NCBI GenBank assembly: GCA_001936135.1
Contig: CP012821.1
Location: 868,001-932,000, forward strand
Length of the DNA: 64,000 nucleotides
Direction of reading: 5' to 3'
Source: Saccharomycopsis fibuligera x Saccharomycopsis cf. fibuligera
Lineage: Eukaryota > Ascomycota > Saccharomycetes > Ascoideales > Saccharomycopsidaceae
Positions within the stretch are counted from its first letter, which is position 1; every line of letters begins with the position of its first letter. The notes beneath the pieces are model-generated. The model worked only from the letters and a program-made list of their open reading frames with translations. It made no database searches and was not told the origin of the DNA. Shown here piece by piece: positions 1 to 9,196 of this stretch. A program made the translations under genes and the position numbers.

Positions 1-1845
1 AGCAAGAAACTTCTTGAGCAAGACAGTATCAAATTCGTTATCGGCACGGAACTTGACAATCTTCTTGCCTTGGTGTTGTAAGACATTGCTCATATACTGT
101 AAGCATTCAATAGTCTTGGAGCTGATCTCCGACTTGTAGCGCAAAACCCTGACGACAGCAAAGCTGGAGCGTCTGTCAGAAACAATCAAGCCATAGATAT
201 TGTTATGTGGGCCAACCACATCCGCTTGAATCATCTCCCCAATATCAAAGTCTTCTGGCTTGCTGTGGGAGTTGCCAGAGCGTTTTTGAACAACAGAGTT
301 GCAGGTCTCGCAAGTCTTCAACACGTTCTTGATCTCTTGGTCAGTGAAGCCCATGTGTTTGATGATAGCTTTCAACTGCTTAAACTTGGCATGTCCGTTT
401 GCAATGTGGCATTGCATAATGTCTTTGGCACCGTCTGTGTCACCAAGCAAAACCAAATCCGTAGCAGGAGAGTTGACAACGGTTTTAACCGAGGCGGGGT
501 CAACAACCCAAAATTTTCCATGCTTGGGAACTTGAATCACTTGATTGCCTCTGGAGATCAATCCACAGTGTTTGGTTAAGTGGATTTCATAGTCCTTCTC
601 AGTTAACTTGTGGCAGCTAAGCAAGTTTCTCGGAGCTTGTTCAATAAGCTTTGCATCTTCGACCTTGAGGTTTCCAATGCTAACAGTGCCTTCAATAACA
701 CAATTAGTAGTGCTGCTGATTCCTTGAACAGTGACGTTCGAGACCTTCTTGTCCAGCAACAATGCTCCGTCGTTGACAACATTCATACCAGCACCGCTGT
801 CTAGAACAAAACGTTTGTCGGCAGCATCGTCGGCGAGATAGACCTCTTCAACAAAGTGAGTCTCTTCGCCAGGCTCAGGCAGCTCAGTCGAAGTGTCAAT
901 GACAATCTGACCGTCACCGTTGTTAATGACTTCAGCACCAAGTGGGACTTCAACGAGGTTGACAAGCTCCTTGCGTCCCTTGTTTGAGTGGTTTCTGTTC
1001 TTGTTTTTGTAGCACTCGTTGCTGTAGTGGCCAAGCTTCCCGCAGCTGTAACACTTGATGAGGAAAACAGGTTTCTTTTTCAGTTTCGCATCAGCTAACT
1101 GGACCAACTCCTCGGTGGGTGGCAACTTTGGACGGGAGGAAGTGTCCATCTGGACCAAATCTCTGGCAGCAAGATCATTGGAGGCCTCCATAGCATCATA
1201 AAACGAAGTGTTAAGCAACCCACGAGCATCGCGAAGCAAGTTCTTTTCGCTGAGAGCAACATGAAGACTCTTGTTGTCAAGTAGGTGGAAACCAAGAATA
1301 CCGCCAAGATTGCAGAAGTTGATATCCTTGTAGTAGTACTTGAAGATCTCCAAGTAGTCTGCCATAGCTTCGCAGTCTCTAGCAAGGACGGCCTCATGGA
1401 CAAAGTCGTGGAAGATCTTGACAATGTAGAAAGAGTCAATTGTCTTGCACTTTGCGTTGATGGTCTTCAACAAATCAAAGCCCTCGGTGCATCGTTCGTA
1501 GTTTTTCAATAACAATGGGTCCACTTTTTTGTGGATGAGTTGATAGATAACATCGCCAAGTTTTGGTGGGTAGTAGTCAAACTCTTCGGAGTCTAACATA
1601 CGCTCAACGTCGATGGCAGTGACATCATTGATAATAACTCTCAACTTATTTCTAAGGAATGATCTTAATAACGGGTACGGGAACCATTGAGTAATTGGCC
1701 TGACCTTCAACTTGGTAATTCCATCAAGTCTCGCTTTGTAAGCACCGTCAGCAATATCAAAGTCTCCAAAGATGAACATGGTAAAAAAAAATTTTTTTTG
1801 ATTTTTGATTTTTTTTTTGATTTTTTAATTTTTTTTTTTTTTGAT

Positions 1846-1865
1846 GTTAAGCCAGACTGTAAATC
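1846..1865 (-). other. Primer-binding site of A1, complementary to a tRNA-Tyr anticodon arm
   Basis: The 20 bases directly after the 5' LTR (minus strand GATTTACAGTCTGG...) are complementary to a sequence with the anticodon loop CUGUAAA of tRNA-Tyr(GUA) and its 5' anticodon stem. It does not start with TGG, so it does not match a tRNA 3' CCA end. Drosophila copia and Candida Tca2 are known to use half-tRNA primers; this looks like the same strategy with a different tRNA. Confidence 0.7.
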
Positions 1866-2310
1866 TGTAAAAAGTAGGATGTAAAGTAGAAGAGAAAAAA
1901 TATAAGGTTTATTAGAGTAGATAAAGAAAGTAAAGTTTGTTAAGCTTAGTTCGGTAAAGAAGTAAGGAAGGTAGAGAAAGGTAAAAGAAAAGAAGCGGGA
2001 AGGCTCCGTGTTAAGTAGGAAAAATAAGTGGCAAAACTGAAATCGGAGTGGCGTGATAAGAGTGGCGTGAAAAAGAAAAAATTTTCACGCTGCAGTAAGG
2101 ATCGGCACCGCGTCTAGACGGACACCTAGACGGGGCACCTAGACGGCATGAAAAAGTAAACAAACAACATGCGTCAGAACGGTATACCATGCACATGGAT
2201 GAAGGGTTTACCCTGACGATGGATGAAAAAATAAAAGGAGTGAAGAAGGTAAAGGATCGGAAAGTGAAGAGGGTAAGGGACAAAGGAAAATGAATGTTTG
2301 AAATTCAACA
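1866..2310 (-). repeat. 5' LTR of copia element A1
   Basis: About 445 bp. On the minus strand it begins TGTTGAATTTC and ends TTTTTACA, the usual TG...CA ends. Copies of the same LTR occur at 3681-4123, 8750-9196 and 14231-14674. Its middle holds three spaced copies of a CTAGACGG-like motif (about 2113-2148). Confidence 0.92.
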
Positions 2311-2753
2311 AACTTCGCTTACTCTTATTCTATATAGAATACATAATAGTTATGATGGCGAACCTAGCTTCTTATATAGTTATTGTTAGGAGGTTCGTAA
2401 CCAGGGGCCATCGGTAACTAGGGGCTACCTGTAGCTAAGAGCTACCAGTCTGAGTTAACTTTATCAGAAGTTATCCTGAACTGATTTGTTACATGAACTT
2501 GTTACGAGCATTTTCCTTCATTGTGTTCGCATTCCTGATCAGTTTGTGTTCACAACCGTCTGAAGGATCCTTCAAATGTCCTTCAAATTGTCGAAAATCT
2601 TGTATAAAGGTCGGCGAAGTGTTCCTTTTAACTTGTGTATATAGAGATGGGCGCAATAAACGATAAGCCGAAATACTCATCGATAACGATAATAACCATA
2701 ACAAACGTGTTTAAAATACTTAGTAGAGAACTAACCCCCTTTTAAACACAACA
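2311..2753 (+). repeat. Gypsy-type LTR, left end cut by A1
   Basis: About 443 bp, closely similar over its whole length to the LTR at 24380-24813 beside tRNA-Glu. It ends AACACAACA. The left end is lost at the junction with A1. The first part (to about 2490) also matches 12464-12620 in the opposite orientation, and that copy stops at the same internal point (TGTAACAAATC). The repeat may therefore be one LTR, or an older composite of two. No TGG-type primer-binding site follows it. Confidence 0.65.
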
Positions 2754-3680
2754 TTACTTTTCGTAATTTAATTAGGTGAAAGTTGAGAACAAACTACATA
2801 CTTAAAGAATGGACAAACAAGACAATCAAAGACAATCAACCGAAAAGCCAGTGGTTGAAGGCTCAAACAACGGGCAAAACTTGGAAATCATTGCGGGATT
2901 GCTCAAGGAAATTAAACAACAAATGGGAAATCATGATGAAAGATTAAAGAATCTTGAAACCAGAAATGAAAGTGATCCAGAACCAAATCTTCAATCAAAT
3001 TTTGGTTGTAGTCGACAGATTGTCGAGACGTATTTACCTTGAACCAATTGTGGCAAATGCAACCTCAACAACTATAATCAACCTACTAGTGAAATTATTT
3101 ACACGACATTATTTTCCAAAGGTCATAATTGCTGATTTATATGCTAAATTTACTTCACGAGTTTTGAAGAAATTTCTAGAAACTTATAGTGTTAACATTA
3201 TCTTTGCGACTCCCAACCATCATCAGTCTAATGGTCTAGCAGAACGCAATATTCGCACGGTGAGTCAAAAGTTATATGGAATTGTTTTCAAATTGGCTTC
3301 AGTACTTACCCATTATTGAATATTACTTGAACGAAGCAAAGCAAACGCGTGGTTTTAATGCTTTTCAAATCAGTATTAGCAGAAACAATGTTTTACCACC
3401 TCCACAATCAACCCATTTTCTGCAAGAAGTTGTTCCTTGGCATGAACTAAAGAACCCCAAAAAGCGTGAACACTACAATGAGAATTCAAACGCTTTGGCC
3501 AATTACGTTCAGTTTCAAGATGACCATCATCAGGTAATTTGAAGATTAGTCAAGAATGAGGACCTTGACAACATTATCAGTCGCGAGTTTAAAGCCAACA
3601 ACTTTAGACCGATTCAGAAGTTTCGGAAAAACGACTTAGTATTTGCTCATCGACTTGCTTTCTATAGTGCAACTATAATC
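2754..3680 (+). mobile_element. Gypsy-type (Ty3-like) remnant B1
   Basis: Broken gypsy-type element on the plus strand, following the LTR at 2311-2753. It has a start-codon region with a charged, Gln/Asn-rich Gag-like N-terminus (2809 onward). It then passes directly into integrase sequence (VVVDRLSRR, then a HHQSNGLAERNIRTV segment), so the protease, RT and RNase H part is absent. It is an internally deleted, degenerate copy. Its integrase differs clearly from that in B2 (about 11.5-11.8 kb), so B1 and B2 are separate copies, probably of different families. It ends at the A2 LTR at 3681. Confidence 0.8.
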
Positions 3681-4123
3681 TGTAAAAAGTAGGATGTAAA
3701 GTAGAAGAGAAAAAATATAAGGTTTATTAGAGTAGATAAAGAAAGTAAAGTTGGTTAAGCTTAGTTCGGTAAAGAAGTAAGGAAGGTAGAGAAAGGTAAA
3801 AGAAAAGAAGCGGGAAGGCTCCGTGTTAAGTAGGAAAAATAAGTGGCAAAACTGAAATCGGAGTGGCGTGATAAGAGTGGCGAGAAAAAGAAAAATTTTC
3901 ACGCTGCAGTAAGGATCGGCACCGCGTCTAGACGGAGACCTAGACGGGGCACCTAGACGGCATGAAAAAGTAAACAAATCACATGCGTCAGAACGGTATA
4001 CCATGCACATGGGTGAGGGGTTTACCCTGACGATGGATGAAAAATAAAAGGAGTAATGAAGGTAAAGGATCGGAAAGTGAAGAGGGTAAGGGACAAAGGA
4101 AAATGAATGTTTGAAATTCAACA
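3681..4123 (-). repeat. 3' LTR of copia element A2
   Basis: About 443 bp, TG...CA ends on the minus strand, preceded by the purine tract at 4124-4133. In the stretch near 3780-3845 it is identical to the A1 LTR and unlike the 5' LTR of its own element. Confidence 0.9.
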
Positions 4124-4133
4124 CACCCTCCCA
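4124..4133 (-). other. Polypurine tract of A2
   Basis: Minus-strand TGGGAGGGTG lies directly before the first base of the 3' LTR, the standard place for the plus-strand DNA primer. Confidence 0.75.
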
Positions 4134-4207
4134 AACATGAAGATGATAAAGGAAAATAAAGAAATTAAACCGTGGTAGCAAAGGAAAGGAAAATAAAGTT
4201 CAATCAA

Positions 4208-7200
4208 TTAAAAAATAAGGGAGCATAAAGTGGTGAAAGTGGTACGGTCGGTGGCTTTAGTGAGGATGTCAGCCATGTTAACCTTGGTGTTGACATAGTT
4301 AAGTTTGATGACCTTCTGTTCCACCAAAGTTCTGATGAAGTGGAATCTCACAGCAATGTGTTTGGTCTTTTGGTGTAGAGCTTTGTGTGCACTGAGAGTA
4401 AGCGCACTAAGGTTGTCGCTGGCACAGTTGATGTATGAGCAGTGGAAGCCAATTTCATTGAGAAGGTTCATAACATAGACACCGGTTCGGGCAGCATCGC
4501 TCAAGGCAACGTATTCTGCTTCCGCACTGCTGAAAGCAACACAGCTCTGCTTTCTGCTAGACCATGACACAATTTGGTTATTGATCATTACCAAGTGGCC
4601 ACTTTGCAGCTTTCTGTCCAGTTTGGAGGTAGCATAGTCGGAGTCGCTGAAGACAGTAATCTTGTACTCTTGTTCAGGCGGATAATCAGTGACGAGACCG
4701 TTGGTTTTTGACTTGTCCAAGTACCGAAAGTCCTTGATATCTACATTACCAGCTTCAGGTCCGTAGACTAGACCTTTGTCTTTGGTTTCAATGAGGTAGT
4801 GAAACACCCTGTAAGCAGCTTTCAAGTGTGTAGCCCTTGCTTTGACAACAAACTGACTGAGAAGACTGATAGCAAAGGAAATGTCGCTTCTAACTGAGTT
4901 GGCAACGTAGAGCAATGTACCAACAATGGAGCGAAACTTTGTTTGCTCCGCTTCTGACAATTCTGGTGAGTGCTCATCATATGGATCAAAGCCTTTCACG
5001 ATTGGAGTTTCCACTTTGCCGAGCTTTGTGACACCGTGTTCCGTCATAATCTTGTCAATGAAGTTTAGCTTGCTGAGCTTGATTGATCCATTAGCGAGCT
5101 GTTCGACCGTGATACCCAAGAAGATTTCAGGAAATCCCAAGTCTTTCATCTTGAACTTCAGACTAAGAGCAGCCTTGATGTCATCAACAATCTTGTGGGT
5201 CTTGCCACAGATAAGCAAGTCGTCCACATAAATAGCAACAATACAATCCTTTCCTCTGAACAAGCATGGGTCTATAGCACTGGCTTGCAAACCGGCAGCA
5301 ACAAGAACCTTGGAGATTGTATCGTACCAAATCTTTGGTGACTGTTTCAATCCGTACAATCCCTTCTTCAATTTCCACAAATGTCCTTTTGGTGTGGACG
5401 TACCAGCAGGTGGTCTAACAAACACATCGAAGTCAATATCACCGTAGAGAAAAGCAGTAGAGGTGTCCATCTGGCACACGACATAGTTGTTCAAAGCAGC
5501 AAGCGCAAATGTGATTCGCATAGTGTCAAAGCTCATTACGGGAGCCCACGAGTTGAGGAAGTTGACACCTTTCTCTTGACTGAACCCTTTGCAGACCAAA
5601 CGCGCCTTAAAGCGCTCGCCACTTGGATCATCTTTAACAGTAAACACCCAGCGGGAGGCAATAGATTGAATGCCTGGAGACTCCTTGACTAGCTCATACA
5701 CATTGAGATTGTCCAATGCAGACAACTCTTCGGCCATAGCAGCGATCCATCTCTCCTTCTCGCTTGAGTTGAGTACCTGATGATAGTTCTCTGGAATAAG
5801 ATACTTGGTACGGGCCACAGCAAGAAAAGCATGTTCCGCATCACTGAGATAACCACTAATGTCACTGTCTGGCTCTCCGTCTGTGAGAAACAACCTGGAA
5901 GGGCCTGCCTCAACTGCTTTGGGGCCTTCAATAGACCTGATAGGTATAGAGCCAACGTCGTTCAAGTACTGCTTCCCATGGTCAGCAAAAGCTTCTCTAG
6001 CATCAGCCGCGCTAACATTCTTCTCGGCCATTGATTGGTAAGCGGCCTGGTGCTTAGTGATAGGAGTAACTGTGCTTGGGGCAAACTCAAGCATAAGCTT
6101 CTTGGTTGGCTTCCGGTTGATGATGGAAATAGGATCATCACTCAGTTCAGAGTCAGAAGCAGCGGCTCTTTTGACGGCAGCCAGAGTTTGTGGAACTGTA
6201 GCAACTGATTGCTGGTCTTCTGAGTCACTATGCTCCACCATAGAGTTATCCGACTCTGCAACAATTCTCGCATCATCCTCGTCCCTGCTTTCGGCACCTT
6301 GTTGAATATTCATGTCTTCGCCTTGAATTGAGACTTCACCAACAGGCAAACTAGGGGAACCACTGGAACCTGAATAACCTGAATAACCAGCAGAGCCACC
6401 AGCTGAGTATGTGACAGAGGATTCCCTTTCACCTTGCTTGAACGGATAGACATCAGGGAGAAAGTTGAACGCAGAGCTTCTCAAGATTCGGTATGTACTG
6501 TCTTCAAGGATGAAGGCAATGCTTGTAGTTTTGTGGAATCCCAAGAAAGTACCTTTGAAGTCTTTTCCAATAATCTTGTTCCCGGCAGTAAAGTTTTTCG
6601 CAAAGATGCGACAGCCAAATGGCGCAGTTGTACCCATGGCTTTTGAGCGGCCAGAAAATTCCTCGTATGGCGAAGGACCACCGTTTCTGGGCAAGTAGTT
6701 GTGCAAGAAGACAGCGTGGTTGAAGCAAAAATTCCAGTATTCCTTTGAGATACCGGAGCTGATCATCAAAAGTTTGACTTTCTCGATGATTGTGCGATTC
6801 AAACGCTCAGAGGAACCATTCTGGTGGCTTGAGTAAGGAGCAGTGAACTCGGCTTCAATGTAGTCCTGACCTTGGTGGTCTCCAGCAAGAAACTTCTTAA
6901 GCAAAACAGTATCAAACTCGTTATCGGCACGGAACTTGACAATCTTCTTGCCTTGGTGTTGTAAGACATTGCTCATATACTGTAAGCATTCAATAGTCTT
7001 GGAGCTGATCTCCGACTTGTAGCGCAAAACCCTGACGACAGCAAAGGTGGAGCGTCTGTCAGAAACAATCAAGCCATAGATATTGTTATGTGGGCCAACC
7101 ACATCCGCTTGAATCATCTCCCCAATATCAAAGTCTTCTGGCTTGCTGTGGGAGTTGCCAGAGTGTTTTTGAACAACAGAGTTGCAGGTCTCGCAAGTCT

Positions 7201-8662
7201 TCAACACATTCTTGATCTCTTGGTCAGTGAAGCCCATGTGTTTGATGATAGCTTTCAACTGCTTAAACTTGGCATGTCCGTTTGCAATGTGGCATTGCAT
7301 AATGTCTTTGGCACCGTCTGTGTCACCAAGCAAAACCAAATCCGTAGCAGGAGAGTTGACAACGGTTTTAACCGAGGCGGGGTCAACAACCCAAAATTTT
7401 CCATGCTTGGGAACTTGAATCACTTGATTGCCTCTGGAGATCAATCCACAGTGTTTGGTTAAGTGGATTTCATAGTCCTTCTCAGTTAACTTGTGGCAGC
7501 TACGCAAGTTTCGCGGAGCCTGTTCAATAAGCTTTGCATCTTCGACCTTGAGGTTTCCAATGCTAACAGTGCCTTCAATAACACAATTAGTAGTGCTGCT
7601 GATTCCTTGAACAGTGACGTTCGAGACCTTCTTGTCCAGCAACAATGCTCCGTCGTTGACAACATTGATACCAGCACCGCTGTCTAGAACAAAACGTTTG
7701 TCGGCAGCATCATCGGCGAGATAGACCTCTTCAACAAAGTGAGTCTCTTCGCCTGACTCAGGCAGCTCAGTAGACGTGTCAATGACAATCTGACCGTCAC
7801 CGTTGTTAATGACTTCAGCACCAAGTGCGACTTCAACGAGGTTGACAAGCTCCTTGCGTCCCTTGTGTGACTGATTTCTGTTCTTGTTTTTGTAGCACTC
7901 GTTGCTGTAGTGGCCAAGCTTGCCGCAGCTGTAACACTTGATGAGGAAAACAGGTTTCTTTTTCAGTTTCGCATCAGCCAACTGAACCAACTCCTCGGTG
8001 GGTGGCAACTTTGGACGGGAGGAAGTGTTCATCTGGACCAAGTCTCTGGCAGCAAGATCATTGGAGGCTTCCATAGCATCATAAAACGAAGTGTTAAGCA
8101 ACCCACGAGCATCGCGAAGCAAGTTCTTTTCGCTGAGAGCAACATGAAGACTTTTGTTGTCAAGTAGGTGGAAACCAAGAATACCGCCAAGATTGCAGAA
8201 GTTGATATCCTTGTAGTAGTACTTGAAGATCTCCAAGTAGTCTGCCATAGCATCGCAGTCTCTAGCAAGGACGGCCTCATGGACAAAGTCGTGGAAGATC
8301 TTGACAATGTAGAAAGAGTCAATTGTCTTGCACTTTGCGTTGATGGTCTTCAACAAATCAAAGCCCTCGGTGCATCGTTCGTAGTTTTTCAATAACAATG
8401 GGTCCACTTTTTTGTGGATGAGTTGATAGATAACATCGCCAAGTTTTGGTGGGTAGTAGTCAAACTCTTCGGAGTCTAACATACGCTCAACGTCGATGGC
8501 AGTGACATCATTGATGATAACTCTCAACTTATTTCTAAGGAACGATCTTAACAACGGGTACTGGAACCATTGGGTGATTGGCCTGACCTTCAACTTGGTA
8601 ATTCCATCAAGTCTCGCTTTGTAAGCACCGTCAGCAATATCAAAGTCTCCAAAGATGAACAT
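4208..8662 (-). CDS. Gag-Pol polyprotein of copia element A2
   Basis: A single open frame of 1484 codons from the ATG at 8660-8662, the start shared with A1. In order: Gag; a CCHC zinc knuckle (CYSCGKLGHYSNEC, about residues 242-255); aspartic protease (DSGA, about 325); integrase with its His/Cys zinc region (about 450-500), catalytic Asp near 517 and 580 and Glu near 618; an acidic, Ser-rich linker; reverse transcriptase with YVDD at 1145-1148; RNase H at about 1320-1460. Gag and Pol share one frame, as in Drosophila copia and yeast Ty5. The frame also stays open upstream through the LTR, but the ATG at 8662 is the likely start because it follows the primer site. CTG codons at 4607-4609 and 4619-4621 (residues 1352 and 1348) are probably read as Ser. 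Confidence 0.92.
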   Translation of the reverse strand: MFIFGDFDIADGAYKARLDGITKLKVRPITQWFQYPLLRSFLRNKLRVIINDVTAIDVERMLDSEEFDYYPPKLGDVIYQLIHKKVDPLLLKNYERCTEGFDLLKTINAKCKTIDSFYIVKIFHDFVHEAVLARDCDAMADYLEIFKYYYKDINFCNLGGILGFHLLDNKSLHVALSEKNLLRDARGLLNTSFYDAMEASNDLAARDLVQMNTSSRPKLPPTEELVQLADAKLKKKPVFLIKCYSCGKLGHYSNECYKNKNRNQSHKGRKELVNLVEVALGAEVINNGDGQIVIDTSTELPESGEETHFVEEVYLADDAADKRFVLDSGAGINVVNDGALLLDKKVSNVTVQGISSTTNCVIEGTVSIGNLKVEDAKLIEQAPRNLRSCHKLTEKDYEIHLTKHCGLISRGNQVIQVPKHGKFWVVDPASVKTVVNSPATDLVLLGDTDGAKDIMQCHIANGHAKFKQLKAIIKHMGFTDQEIKNVLKTCETCNSVVQKHSGNSHSKPEDFDIGEMIQADVVGPHNNIYGLIVSDRRSTFAVVRVLRYKSEISSKTIECLQYMSNVLQHQGKKIVKFRADNEFDTVLLKKFLAGDHQGQDYIEAEFTAPYSSHQNGSSERLNRTIIEKVKLLMISSGISKEYWNFCFNHAVFLHNYLPRNGGPSPYEEFSGRSKAMGTTAPFGCRIFAKNFTAGNKIIGKDFKGTFLGFHKTTSIAFILEDSTYRILRSSAFNFLPDVYPFKQGERESSVTYSAGGSAGYSGYSGSSGSPSLPVGEVSIQGEDMNIQQGAESRDEDDARIVAESDNSMVEHSDSEDQQSVATVPQTLAAVKRAAASDSELSDDPISIINRKPTKKLMLEFAPSTVTPITKHQAAYQSMAEKNVSAADAREAFADHGKQYLNDVGSIPIRSIEGPKAVEAGPSRLFLTDGEPDSDISGYLSDAEHAFLAVARTKYLIPENYHQVLNSSEKERWIAAMAEELSALDNLNVYELVKESPGIQSIASRWVFTVKDDPSGERFKARLVCKGFSQEKGVNFLNSWAPVMSFDTMRITFALAALNNYVVCQMDTSTAFLYGDIDFDVFVRPPAGTSTPKGHLWKLKKGLYGLKQSPKIWYDTISKVLVAAGLQASAIDPCLFRGKDCIVAIYVDDLLICGKTHKIVDDIKAALSLKFKMKDLGFPEIFLGITVEQLANGSIKLSKLNFIDKIMTEHGVTKLGKVETPIVKGFDPYDEHSPELSEAEQTKFRSIVGTLLYVANSVRSDISFAISLLSQFVVKARATHLKAAYRVFHYLIETKDKGLVYGPEAGNVDIKDFRYLDKSKTNGLVTDYPPEQEYKITVFSDSDYATSKLDRKLQSGHLVMINNQIVSWSSRKQSCVAFSSAEAEYVALSDAARTGVYVMNLLNEIGFHCSYINCASDNLSALTLSAHKALHQKTKHIAVRFHFIRTLVEQKVIKLNYVNTKVNMADILTKATDRTTFTTLCSLIF

Positions 8663-8729
8663 GGTAAAAAAAAATTTTTTTTTTTTGATTTTTGATTTTT
8701 TTGATTTTTTTTTTTTTTTTTGTTTTGAT

Positions 8730-8749
8730 GTTAAGCCAGACTGTAAATC
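8730..8749 (-). other. Primer-binding site of A2, complementary to a tRNA-Tyr anticodon arm
   Basis: Identical to the A1 site and directly adjacent to the 5' LTR. On the plus strand the segment CCAGACTGTAAATC reads as the 5' anticodon stem, the loop CTGTAAA (anticodon GTA) and two bases of the 3' stem of a tRNA-Tyr. The implied primer would end just beyond the anticodon loop, as in the half-tRNA primer of Drosophila copia. Confidence 0.7.
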
Positions 8750-9196
8750 TGTAAAAAGTAGGATGTAAAGTAGAAGAGAAAAAATATAAGGTTTATTAGA
8801 GTAGATAAAGAAAGTAAAGTTAGTTAAGCTTTGTTCGGTAAAGAAGTAAGAAAGGTAGAGAACGATAAAAGAAGGAAAGCAGGAAAGCCCCGTGTTAAGT
8901 AGGAAAAACAGGTGGCAAAACTGAAATCGGAGTGGCGTGATAAGAGTGGCGTGAAAAAGAAAAATTTTCACGCTGCAGTAAGGATCGGCACCGCGTCTAG
9001 ACGGACACGTAGACGGGGCACCTAGACGGCATGAGAATGTAAACAAATCACATGCGTCAGATCGATATACCATGCACATGGGTGAAGGGTTTACCCTGAC
9101 GATGGATGAAAAAATAATAAAAGGAGTGAAGAAGGTAAAGAATCGGAAAGTGAAGAGGGTAAGGGACAAAGGAAAATGAATGTTTGAAATTCAACA
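8750..9196 (-). repeat. 5' LTR of copia element A2
   Basis: About 447 bp, TGTTGAA...TTTACA on the minus strand. It diverges from the 3' LTR of the same element at several clustered positions (for example around 8845-8915). Confidence 0.9.

Larger units (their letters stand above)
1..2310 (-). mobile_element. Copia-type LTR retrotransposon A1, 5' part (runs off the left edge)
   Basis: This is the 5' portion of a Ty1/copia-type element on the minus strand. Its 5' LTR is at 1866-2310. The primer-binding region is at 1846-1865, the Gag start codon at 1777-1779, and Gag, zinc knuckle, protease and the beginning of integrase follow leftwards to the window edge. The body is nearly identical, by eye, to the same part of element A2 at about 6880-8662, so the two are recent copies of one family. 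Completeness cannot be judged because the other end lies outside the window. Its LTR abuts a truncated gypsy-type LTR at 2311, and with the left end unseen no target duplication can be tested. Confidence 0.9.
3681..9196 (-). mobile_element. Copia-type LTR retrotransposon A2, looks whole
   Basis: About 5.5 kb: 3' LTR at 3681-4123, polypurine tract at 4124-4133 (minus TGGGAGGGTG), one long Gag-Pol frame at 4208-8662, primer-binding site at 8730-8749 and 5' LTR at 8750-9196. Domain order Gag-PR-IN-RT-RNase H places it in Ty1/copia. The two LTRs differ more from each other than the 3' LTR does from the LTR of A1. The flanks (taatc on the left, gatac on the right) show no 5-bp target duplication, and the flanking gypsy sequences come from different regions. 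This copy is therefore probably a recombinant between two A elements rather than a simple insertion. Confidence 0.92.
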
